DNA of 5,107 bases from a bacterium (lineage in GTDB: Bacteria > SZUA-79 > Acidulodesulfobacterales > Acidulodesulfobacteraceae), in NCBI GenBank assembly GCA_021794255.1, contig JAJYRF010000114.1:1-5107 (forward strand), written 5' to 3'. Made by a program: the position numbers and the translations under genes. A model generated the notes under the pieces. It had not been told where the DNA came from and ran no database searches. It worked only from the letters and a program-made list of their open reading frames with translations. Positions 1 through 5,107 of the stretch are shown piece by piece. How positions within the stretch are numbered: position 1 is the first letter of the stretch; each line of letters opens with the position of its first letter.

Positions 1-327
1 GTATTATTTAAAGCTTTGATTTATTTATTTATTATTTTCATGATATAAGTTATGCTAATATAAGTTATAATAATAGTTTTAAATTAGTAATTTATGATGT
101 ATTATTTAAAGCTTTGATTTATTTATTTATTATTTTCATGATATAAGTTATGCTAATATAAGTTATAATAATAGTTTTAAATTAGTAATTTATGATGTAT
201 TATTTAAAGCTTTGATTTATTTATTTATTATTTTCATGATATAAGTTATGCTAATATAAGTTATAATAATAGTTTTAAATTAGTAATTTATGATGTATTA
301 TTTAAAGCTTTGATTTATTTATTATTT
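1..327. repeat. 98-bp perfect tandem repeat array (3 full copies plus partial)
   Basis: Three copies (1-98, 99-196, 197-294) read as identical base for base. A fourth starts at 295 and matches for 29 bases to 323, or to 327 if one TTTA unit is dropped, after which the sequence continues as tilS. The unit is almost all A/T. Inside it are an 8-bp palindrome AAAGCTTT (10-17), a TTTA-rich run, and an internal direct repeat ATATAAGTTAT (43-53 and 58-68, period 15). The array starts at the window edge, so its true copy number is unknown. It is not a CRISPR array, because the whole unit is identical, with no variable spacers. No gene is visible in it. It could be a minisatellite, or partly an assembly artefact if this is a contig end. 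Confidence 0.95.
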
Positions 328-1904
328 AATAATTTAATATATCCTATACTTTTAGTTGAATCGGTTATTTTTATTATATCACTCATAATAATATATCCTA
401 TCCACACAATTTTATCATCTGACAAAACAATAGGCACACTGTGTCTTGATAATACAGGTATTTTTTTATCTATAAAAAAATTTTTAACTTTTTTTTCATT
501 TTGCATGCCAAGCGGAATAAATCTGTCGCCGTTCATAAAATTTCTAATTTTTAAAGGAAATGACAATTTATCAAAATCAAATAATATTGTGTTATTTAAA
601 TGATTCTTAAATTTTTTTTTTATCAATTTATCTATAACAGTTTTTGTTGTAATATTATCAAATTTTCCGATTATTAAGTTTAAATCTAATTCTTTTATAT
701 AAATAATAAATTTATTAATTGTATTTATACTGCATGAATTATTTTCAACAATATCGTAGTAATTAATTAAATATTCATAATGTTTACAATCTAAAGGAAA
801 ATGATGGTAAGTATTTTTTACTTTTCCAATATATATGTTATTTTCAATTTCTTCAAAAATTATTTTTTCGTAAGTTTTAATTATTCTAATATTTTTATTA
901 AGATTAAATAAGATGTTAGGTTTGCTGCTTTTTAGAATATTTAAAAAATTTTTAAAATTGCTATATGAAATAAAATTTTTTATGCCGTTATTATTATCTT
1001 TATTATTTTTATTATCGTTTTTATTAATTATAATTTCATATAAGGCAAGCTTAAAAAATCTATAAAGAACAGCCTCGGGAATCTTTAACAAATTATAAAT
1101 ATTAAAAGTTAATATCCCTAAATCTTTATATTCGGTATTTGAAATGCTATTTTTAAAAATTTCTCGGGCGCAATTTTCAATAAATTCATCATCTTGCCTG
1201 AGAACTTCGGAAGTTCTGTATATAGTATTTAAAAAAGAAGGGTTTATTTTTTTAAATACAGGAATAATATTTAATCTTATATTATTTCTGAAAATATCTT
1301 CTTGATAATTTGTATAATCTTCAAAAAATTTTATTGAATTTAATTTTGCAAAATCAATAATTTCTTTTTTAGAAAATTTAATAAAAGGACGGATAATTAT
1401 ACCGTTTTTAACTTTTATTCCCGCTATTGACCCGCTTCCGCCGCCTGTAATTGTTCTCATTAAAAAATTTTCGGCAAAATCATCTAAATGATGAGCCGTT
1501 GCTATTTTATCGGCATTTATTTCATTTGCCGTTTTGTAAAGAAATTTATATCTAAAATTTCTGGCTGTTTCTTCAATGCTTTTTTTATTAATTTTTGACT
1601 CGGCAACAATATCGGCTTTGTCCGTGTAAAACTGGACTGATAAAGCATTGCATAAATTTTCTAAATATTCAACTTCTTTATATGACGATTCTCTTATTCC
1701 ATGGTCAAATACGGCGCAGGAAATTTTAATACCTAATAAATGCCTTAAAAAATAAAGCGAATATAATAAAGAAACAGAGTCAACCCCGCCGCTTACTGCA
1801 GTAAGAACAGATTCTCCCCATTCAATAAGTTTAAATTCTTCAATAGTGCCGATAAATTTTTTTAGAAATATTGAAGTTCTTTTATTATAAGAATAAGACA
1901 ACAT
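315..1904 (-). CDS. tilS: tRNA(Ile)-lysidine synthetase TilS
   Basis: TilS attaches lysine, using ATP, to C34 of tRNA-Ile(CAU) in the cytoplasm, so that the tRNA reads AUA and is charged with isoleucine. The 529-residue product has the N-type PP-loop SGGVDS (residues 38-43), FDHGIRE (66-72), the family signature ATAHHLDDFAENFLMR (135-150) followed by a Gly-rich GGGSGS loop, and DYTN...FRNNIRLNIIP (196-215). The C-terminal TilS_C domain runs from about 449, with GDRFIPLGM and FFIDKKIPVLSR. The family is usually about 430-480 residues; the extra length includes an Asn/Lys-rich stretch at about 294-310. An in-frame TAA lies directly before the ATG at 1904, so the start cannot be further upstream, yet there is no clear Shine-Dalgarno sequence before it. 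The last codons and the TAA stop lie in the partial fourth copy of the 98-bp repeat. The methyltransferase lies 251 bp upstream, so tilS is probably transcribed separately. Confidence 0.97.
   Translation of the reverse strand: MLSYSYNKRTSIFLKKFIGTIEEFKLIEWGESVLTAVSGGVDSVSLLYSLYFLRHLLGIKISCAVFDHGIRESSYKEVEYLENLCNALSVQFYTDKADIVAESKINKKSIEETARNFRYKFLYKTANEINADKIATAHHLDDFAENFLMRTITGGGSGSIAGIKVKNGIIIRPFIKFSKKEIIDFAKLNSIKFFEDYTNYQEDIFRNNIRLNIIPVFKKINPSFLNTIYRTSEVLRQDDEFIENCAREIFKNSISNTEYKDLGILTFNIYNLLKIPEAVLYRFFKLALYEIIINKNDNKNNKDNNNGIKNFISYSNFKNFLNILKSSKPNILFNLNKNIRIIKTYEKIIFEEIENNIYIGKVKNTYHHFPLDCKHYEYLINYYDIVENNSCSINTINKFIIYIKELDLNLIIGKFDNITTKTVIDKLIKKKFKNHLNNTILFDFDKLSFPLKIRNFMNGDRFIPLGMQNEKKVKNFFIDKKIPVLSRHSVPIVLSDDKIVWIGYIIMSDIIKITDSTKSIGYIKLLNNK
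975..1025 (-). other. Asn/Lys-rich low-complexity insert in TilS
   Basis: Residues about 294-310 of TilS (NKNDNKNNKDNNNGIKN) come from a run of simple A/T codons, mainly AAT and AAA. The insert sits between the tRNA-binding middle region and the C-terminal domain. It looks like a slippage expansion typical of AT-rich genomes, in a surface linker rather than a functional site. Confidence 0.7.
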
Positions 1905-1936
1905 TTATTGGAAGCAATATATTAAATAAAACTTTA

Positions 1937-1965
1937 ATAATATTAATATAACTTATTAATATTAT
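1937..1965. repeat. 12-bp AT-only inverted repeat upstream of tilS
   Basis: ATAATATTAATA (1937-1948) is perfectly complementary to TATTAATATTAT (1954-1965) around the loop TAACT. A third ATATTAATAT copy follows at about 1975-1984. The palindrome lies 33 bp upstream of the tilS start and overlaps the best candidate -10 box. It could be an operator, a 5'-UTR hairpin, or a chance product of base composition. It might also mark the left side of the transposon remnant to its right, though no known left-end motif is recognisable. Confidence 0.6.
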
Positions 1966-1969
1966 AACA
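1961..1969 (-). promoter_or_regulatory. Candidate extended -10 promoter for tilS
   Basis: On the minus strand this reads TGTTATAAT, a perfect TG-n-TATAAT extended -10 box, about 57 bp before the tilS ATG. No good -35 hexamer is seen at normal spacing, which extended -10 promoters tolerate. In sequence this AT-rich, TATAAT matches arise often by chance, so the call rests on the TG extension and the position. Confidence 0.35.
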
Positions 1970-2039
1970 TAAAAATATTAATATCTATCTTTCCTTTGTA
2001 AATATTTAATCCTACATTAAAAACTATTCAAAACTTTAT

Positions 2040-2177
2040 AGGGATTAGGACTTGCGCAATATCTTAATGTGCGTGCCTTTAAGGTTCTCCTAGATAACTG
2101 CTGACTAAACATAATTTAATCCCTCTTATCAACCGGCTTTTTCAAGCCCCCGCTTCTATAAGCGGCGGGTGGTTGAC
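2040..2177 (+). mobile_element. Probable right-end remnant of an IS200/IS605-type element
   Basis: This stretch is clearly richer in G+C than the flanking intergenic DNA and is packed with inverted repeats. AGGGATTA (2040-2047) pairs with TAATCCCT (2117-2124). TCAACC (2129-2134) pairs with GGTTGA (2171-2176) and encloses two hairpins. The end, a CCCCCGC/GCGGCGGG hairpin followed by TGGTTGAC, resembles from memory the subterminal hairpin ends of IS200/IS605 (TnpB/IS1341-like) elements. Their right end also encodes the 3' part of the guide (omega) RNA. No transposase or TnpB reading frame is present; stops interrupt all three frames. It would therefore be a decayed or non-autonomous copy. The right boundary near 2177 is supported by where the methyltransferase stops looking like its family. 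The left boundary is uncertain. Confidence 0.5.
2129..2177 (+). ncRNA. omegaRNA-like three-way junction at the element end
   Basis: A closing stem TCAACC/GGTTGA holds hairpin GGCTT-TTTC-AAGCC (2135-2148) and hairpin CCGCTT-CTAT-AAGCGG (2150-2165). The second hairpin extends to G2167 past a bulged C. Almost every base is paired and the helices abut, which is the mark of a folded RNA rather than of random palindromes. If it is the 3' scaffold of a TnpB guide RNA, the guide would begin at 2178 (TTTCTGCATATAATAG) inside the methyltransferase gene. Transcription is not shown, and a DNA-only role as the transposase-binding end is equally possible. Confidence 0.4.
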
Positions 2178-2803
2178 TTTCTGCATATAATAGTAAATGA
2201 AGAACTGTAAAGAGGAAGAGTATTTATATCTGTAAAATCTGCGGCATTCAACAATTTTATAGTTTCATAGACAGAAAGTCTTTCTTCTACAGGAGGTCCC
2301 ATTTTCAATATTTTATCTTCTTTATCCCAATCAATAAGAAATAAATAGCCGCCGGATTTCAGCACTCTTTTAATTTCGTGAAGATAATTTAATCTTTGTT
2401 CTATCTCATGAAAAACATTAGACGTTAAAATAATATTCATTGATTTATCATTTAATGTAATTCTTGATTCTTCACACTTTGTTAAAATTACACAATCTTT
2501 TTGAGTTTCGCTAAAATCTGTGCCGTCAATATTTTCTTTTATGCAGGAAAGCATTTCTTCGCTAATATCTAAAGCATATATTTTTGTATTAATATCTTTA
2601 GCATCGGTAATTGTTTTTAATAAAGGAATGGTAAAAAATCCGCTCCCGCATCCGATATCCGCAATATTTACTTTTTTTTCGCCGTTATTATGTAAAATAT
2701 CGACAATTTTTTTAATTTCATCTATTGCAAGATTTGGAGGCATTAATTTATATCTTTCTTCAGAAGTTAATCTTTTATGATTTGCAGGATTAAATTTATG
2801 CAT
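2156..2803 (-). CDS. Class I SAM-dependent methyltransferase (Methyltransf_11/UbiE-like)
   Basis: The 215-residue product is a small soluble Rossmann-fold methyltransferase. Motif I is IADIGCGSGFFTIPL (47-61). Motif II is YALDISEEML (76-85), whose Asp79 should bind the SAM ribose. NVFHEI is at 129-134 and LKSGGYLFLIDW at 148-159. The start region (KRLTSEERYKLMPP, 10-23) and GPPVEERLS (169-177) are typical of a common uncharacterised group of this fold, so the substrate is unknown. The last six residues, STTRRL, and the TAG stop lie inside the transposon-end structure, so the native protein probably ended near CRK (207-209). A GGAGGA site (2817-2822) lies 13 nt before the ATG, which is long, but a TAA directly before the ATG rules out an earlier start. 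The gene follows osmC by 31 bp, a likely two-gene operon. Confidence 0.9.
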   Translation of the reverse strand: MHKFNPANHKRLTSEERYKLMPPNLAIDEIKKIVDILHNNGEKKVNIADIGCGSGFFTIPLLKTITDAKDINTKIYALDISEEMLSCIKENIDGTDFSETQKDCVILTKCEESRITLNDKSMNIILTSNVFHEIEQRLNYLHEIKRVLKSGGYLFLIDWDKEDKILKMGPPVEERLSVYETIKLLNAADFTDINTLPLYSSSFTIICRKSTTRRL

Positions 2804-2816
2804 TTATAGTATTATA

Positions 2817-2822
2817 TCCTCC
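2817..2822 (-). promoter_or_regulatory. Ribosome binding site of the methyltransferase, unusually distant
   Basis: GGAGGA on the minus strand, with 13 nt to the ATG at 2803 instead of the usual 5-9. An in-frame TAA sits at 2804-2806, and the next Met is residue 21, past conserved family sequence, so 2803 remains the best start. Confidence 0.7.
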
Positions 2823-2834
2823 GTTAGTTTATTA

Positions 2835-3296
2835 TTAGTTTATTTCTTTATATTCAAACGATGTATCGTAATGAGACCTGTTTTCTATCATAGTATGGAC
2901 GGGACATCTCTTTGAAACCCGCTGCAATTCTTCAATTTGATCCTCATCAAGATTGCCTATAAATTTTATTTTTTTTATAATTTTATGAACATATCCGCGT
3001 TCGTCATCAACATTTGCGCCTGCATTTTTAAGGTCTTCAACTCTAACTCTTTCGTGAATTACTTCTATTTCCACATTTCTTAAATCATATTTCATTCTTT
3101 TTGCAAACATAATAATAACCGAGATTGTACATGCTCCTTCTGCCCCCATAGCAAGCTCCACAGGATTTATAGCAAGATCGTCTCCGCCGGAAGCTGTCGG
3201 CTCATCTGTAATTATCGTATGTTTATCTGTTATTATCTGATTTTGAAGATTATTTAAATGTTTAATTTTTACCGCTACTCTATCTCCTTCCGCCAT
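2835..3296 (-). CDS. OsmC-family protein (YhfA-like)
   Basis: The 153-residue cytoplasmic protein belongs to the OsmC/Ohr superfamily, whose characterised members reduce hydroperoxides with a pair of cysteines. Both Cys are present: Cys56 in MGAEGACTISVIIMFAKR, at the start of the central helix, and Cys131 in SKRCPVHTMIENR. The NPVELAMGAEGAC segment (44-56) is the normal lead-in. The second motif, CPVHTMI, is closer to the YhfA-like branch than to Ohr, which typically has CPYSNA, so peroxidase activity is inferred rather than assured. Full length, no signal peptide. A GGAG site (3303-3306) six nt before the ATG fixes the start. It is first in a probable operon with the methyltransferase and lies 220 bp after the radical SAM gene, with a terminator between them. 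Confidence 0.92.
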   Translation of the reverse strand: MAEGDRVAVKIKHLNNLQNQIITDKHTIITDEPTASGGDDLAINPVELAMGAEGACTISVIIMFAKRMKYDLRNVEIEVIHERVRVEDLKNAGANVDDERGYVHKIIKKIKFIGNLDEDQIEELQRVSKRCPVHTMIENRSHYDTSFEYKEIN

Positions 3297-3344
3297 ATTA
3301 TTCTCCGTTGCAATTTTTTTTTATAATCTTTTCTATTTATTCAT

Positions 3345-3350
3345 ATTATA
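3345..3350 (-). promoter_or_regulatory. Candidate -10 box for the osmC-methyltransferase unit
   Basis: TATAAT on the minus strand about 49 bp before the osmC start. The hexamer 17 bp upstream (TTTAAT, 3368-3373) matches the -35 consensus poorly and falls inside a direct repeat. The position just downstream of the terminator of the preceding operon makes a promoter here likely, but the exact site is uncertain in such AT-rich DNA. Confidence 0.35.
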
Positions 3351-3362
3351 TAAAATAATTTT

Positions 3363-3388
3363 TATTGATTAAAATATATTGATTAAAA
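3363..3388. repeat. Short direct repeat upstream of osmC
   Basis: TATTGATTAAAA occurs twice (3363-3374 and 3377-3388), 14 bp apart start to start. It covers the expected -35 region of the osmC promoter. This could be a pair of regulator half-sites, but no known operator is recognised. Confidence 0.5.
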
Positions 3389-3390
3389 AT

Positions 3391-3430
3391 AAAATAGAAA
3401 TTACAATATAAATATTGTCATTTCTATTTT
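3391..3430 (-). terminator. Long hairpin terminator of the DUF116-radical SAM operon
   Basis: AAAATAGAAAT (3391-3401) pairs perfectly with ATTTCTATTTT (3420-3430), and the inner ACAATA (3403-3408) pairs with TATTGT (3413-3418) around the loop TAAA. That gives 17 paired positions with one T/C mismatch. On the minus strand the stem ends in ATTTT and is followed by ATTTTTAATC, giving a T-rich tail. It lies 87 bp past the radical SAM stop codon. The stem is weak in G+C but long. The rest of the 220-bp gap (3431-3516 and 3297-3362) shows no gene. Confidence 0.7.
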
Positions 3431-3516
3431 TGCTTATTTATATTCTAACCATTAAAGCTAATGAATATTTTAACTTAACATTATAATAAATAATATTTTA
3501 ATTTTATTTTTATTTA

Positions 3517-4623
3517 CTAGTATTCTAAAAGTTCTTTTCTAACCCTTGTAATATCCGAAGCATTTAACTCAAAAGGAAAACTTCTTATATTTCTCGGCGA
3601 AGAATCACCGTAAGGTCTGTTGCAGGCGGAAATTTCGGATTTGCCGGGACATCCGGTAGTTCTGAACGCAGTTCCGGTTTCGATTATTGTTGCTACGTCT
3701 TTAAACGGTATTGCAAAATCCACTACTTTACCGTTATCATCAAATGTCATATCTTCCGCATGACTCATATCATAATCAATAATATGCCGGGCTACCTGAA
3801 CTCTTCTAAATTGACCGGCAGGACACTGAGGATGATTGTCTAATTTTGACCCTTTTTCTTGATAAAATGAAAATAAATGGGAACGCGCGCCTTTATTTCT
3901 AATATCCTGAATTCTAAAAATCATTTCTTTTTCTGTTTCCCCAAGACCGACTACAAGATGACACCCCACTTTATTTTTTCCAAAAACAGAGACGGAATAA
4001 TCTAAAGTATCATTATATTTATCCCATTTATGCGGACCTTTAACGCCTGTTCCTCTGTATTCATCAAATAATTTTGGAGTTGCACAGTCAAGAGCTACCG
4101 TAACCATATCTGCGCCGTATTCTTTAAATTTATCTATATCAGAATGCTTAAGAATAGTTGGCGTTAATAATATAGAAGTTGGACAATGAAGATTTTTGCT
4201 AAAGTTCTGCAGTATCGAAAAAGTGTCTTCTTTAGCCTTTTCATGAGTAATCATAGATATGCATATTCTATGAATAACATCTTTTTTATCAAGTGTGCAT
4301 TTAATAATATCTTCAGTTTTAAATGCAGACCAATCAACTCTTATAAAACTTTTATCGTTGTAATTTCCTTCGCGGGATTTTTGCAAACCGCAATAAGCGC
4401 AATTTGCTCTGCATCCGTCATCATAAGTTAAAAGAACATTGACACAATGCAGACAGGCATTTCTATAAAATAATCCCGGTGCCATTTCAAGCGTCATCGC
4501 TGCTGCAAGACTGACCTTGAGATATTCAGGCGAATTTTCGGCAACATAATTATTTAAATTTTCATCTATAGGAGAAGTTTCTTCAAAGACAGTTTCCTGA
4601 ATAGCCGTTTCTTGATAATTCAT
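3517..4623 (-). CDS. LipS2-like radical SAM protein (putative lipoyl synthase component)
   Basis: The 368-residue protein has the radical SAM motif CRANCAYC (Cys71, Cys75, Cys78), which should hold the SAM-cleaving [4Fe-4S] cluster. Two more cysteines precede it (ACLHC, 57 and 60). A C-terminal pair, GCPG...ACNRPY (325 and 334), suggests an auxiliary cluster, followed by GDSSP and RSFPF. VGCHLVVGLGE (219-229) and the segment QCPAGQFRRVQVARHIID fit the BioB-like group that includes LipS2. In archaea and some bacteria LipS2 works with LipS1 to insert two sulfurs into octanoyl groups, making lipoyl. That role is inferred from family likeness; another sulfur-insertion or unknown reaction is possible. 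The start at 4623 is chosen because GGAGGA stands seven nt before it; an ATG at 4638 overlaps that site and has no site of its own. The gene follows the DUF116 gene by 35 bp. Confidence 0.75.
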   Translation of the reverse strand: MNYQETAIQETVFEETSPIDENLNNYVAENSPEYLKVSLAAAMTLEMAPGLFYRNACLHCVNVLLTYDDGCRANCAYCGLQKSREGNYNDKSFIRVDWSAFKTEDIIKCTLDKKDVIHRICISMITHEKAKEDTFSILQNFSKNLHCPTSILLTPTILKHSDIDKFKEYGADMVTVALDCATPKLFDEYRGTGVKGPHKWDKYNDTLDYSVSVFGKNKVGCHLVVGLGETEKEMIFRIQDIRNKGARSHLFSFYQEKGSKLDNHPQCPAGQFRRVQVARHIIDYDMSHAEDMTFDDNGKVVDFAIPFKDVATIIETGTAFRTTGCPGKSEISACNRPYGDSSPRNIRSFPFELNASDITRVRKELLEY

Positions 4624-4630
4624 ATAAATA

Positions 4631-4636
4631 TCCTCC
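4631..4636 (-). promoter_or_regulatory. Ribosome binding site that sets the radical SAM start
   Basis: GGAGGA on the minus strand with a 7-nt spacer to the ATG at 4621-4623. The longer reading frame starting at 4638 would use this site as its first codons (ATG-GAG-GA), so the five extra residues MEDIY are most likely not translated. Confidence 0.85.
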
Positions 4637-4658
4637 ATTTCAATTCATTATTTATTAT

Positions 4659-5107
4659 CTATTTATTGATAATCCTAGACAAATCGTTTAAGATATTTGC
4701 ATTTAGCAAAGTTTCGCCGGCAAATACACCTTTATATGCATCTTCTTCTTTTTTATAATTGTAGCATAAAGGAGAAGATATATCTATAAGCAAAGCTTTA
4801 ATGCCTGAATCTTTGAATGCTTTATTGCGTTTTATATAAAATTCTTTACAGCAAAAACCGATATACGAACTTATATTTTTGTTTTTTAATTCATTTAATA
4901 TTTCTACGAGATTTTCATAATTAATTATAGTAATAGGCAATAAATTAAAATCTTTTGCAAATTTATAAGCAATGCCTGTCTCGCAATCTCCGCATATTGA
5001 ACAGTAATCGGCATTTCTAAATTCGCAATCCTTTTTTTTAGCGCAATAAGGCAGCAGAATAGCTTTTACAGATTTTATATCGCTTAATTGCATTCCATTG
5101 ACAAGCA
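4659..5107 (-). CDS. DUF116-like cysteine-rich protein, probably partial at the window edge
   Basis: From the first ATG in the window (5093) the product is 144 residues, with eight cysteines in a metal-binding-like pattern: Cys17, 23, 31, 34, 37 (C-x5-C-x7-C-x2-C-x2-C), then Cys81-Cys82 and Cys110. This fits the DUF116 family, thought to bind a metal or Fe-S cluster; its biochemical role is unknown to me. There is no transmembrane segment or signal peptide. No Shine-Dalgarno sequence precedes 5093, and the frame stays open to the edge (codons for L, V, N, G), so the true start is probably outside. DUF116 domains also occur fused behind other domains, as I recall including lipoate-protein ligases. 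It is co-transcribed with the LipS2-like gene and may assist its cluster or sulfur chemistry. If 5093 is the true start, the protein is a compact stand-alone domain. Confidence 0.65.
   Translation of the reverse strand, partial: LVNGMQLSDIKSVKAILLPYCAKKKDCEFRNADYCSICGDCETGIAYKFAKDFNLLPITIINYENLVEILNELKNKNISSYIGFCCKEFYIKRNKAFKDSGIKALLIDISSPLCYNYKKEEDAYKGVFAGETLLNANILNDLSRIINK

Noticed and set aside
1..327. CRISPR array
   Set aside because: The 98-bp period is fully identical across copies with no variable spacers, and no cas gene is present.
310..603. 97-codon open frame on the + strand with a hydrophobic product
   Set aside because: It lies entirely opposite tilS, whose conserved C-terminal domain is clear; the hydrophobic look is the usual antisense reading of Lys/Asn/Glu-rich AT-rich coding DNA.
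2129..2177. Simple Rho-independent terminator for the methyltransferase gene
   Set aside because: The hairpins overlap the stop codon, form a multi-branched fold, and no T-run follows on the minus strand.
2040..2177. tRNA or other standard structural RNA gene
   Set aside because: The region has a long-range stem and a three-way junction but no tRNA arms, TTCGA loop, or CCA-adjacent acceptor stem.
2520..2780. 86-codon open frame on the + strand
   Set aside because: It is opposite the methyltransferase N-terminal half including SAM motif I, and has no ribosome binding site or recognisable family.
4186..4431. 81-codon open frame on the + strand
   Set aside because: It is antisense to the radical SAM core, including the CX3CX2C codons; no independent support.
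4624..4638. Upstream ATG of the radical SAM gene at 4638
   Set aside because: Its first codons are the GGAGGA ribosome binding site of the ATG at 4623, and no such site precedes it.

Overview
The window comes from a strongly AT-rich genome of bacterial type. Every gene lies on the minus strand, most have GGAG-type ribosome binding sites, and coding regions favour AAA, AAT and ATT codons. It carries a bacterial-type tilS beside a radical SAM enzyme of the LipS2/BioB-like group and a cysteine-rich DUF116 protein. This pairing is common in anaerobic or sulfur-metabolising bacteria and archaea. I cannot place the species; a low-GC, probably anaerobic Gram-negative lineage is only a guess.

Layout in transcription order (right to left): (1) a DUF116-type cysteine-rich protein, probably cut by the window edge (ends at 4659); (2) a LipS2-like radical SAM protein (4623 to 3517), 35 bp downstream and in the same operon, with a long hairpin terminator at 3391-3430; (3) an OsmC-family protein (3296 to 2835), followed after 31 bp by (4) a class I SAM-dependent methyltransferase (2803 to 2156); (5) a small, relatively GC-rich, highly structured sequence (about 2040-2177) that looks like the right end of an IS200/IS605-type transposon without its genes and supplies the last codons and stop of the methyltransferase; (6) tilS (1904 to 315), encoding tRNA-Ile lysidine synthetase; (7) an array of three identical 98-bp tandem repeats plus a partial fourth (1-327), whose partial copy contains the 3' end of tilS.

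The first two genes plausibly act together in lipoyl (octanoyl to lipoyl) cofactor assembly, with a partner radical SAM protein and/or lipoate ligase expected beyond the right edge. OsmC and the methyltransferase look like a two-gene unit of redox/housekeeping type. TilS is essential for decoding AUA, a codon that this AT-rich genome uses often. The observations most worth following are the transposon-end/omegaRNA-like structure fused to the methyltransferase 3' end, the perfect 98-bp repeats touching tilS, and the LipS2-DUF116 pair.
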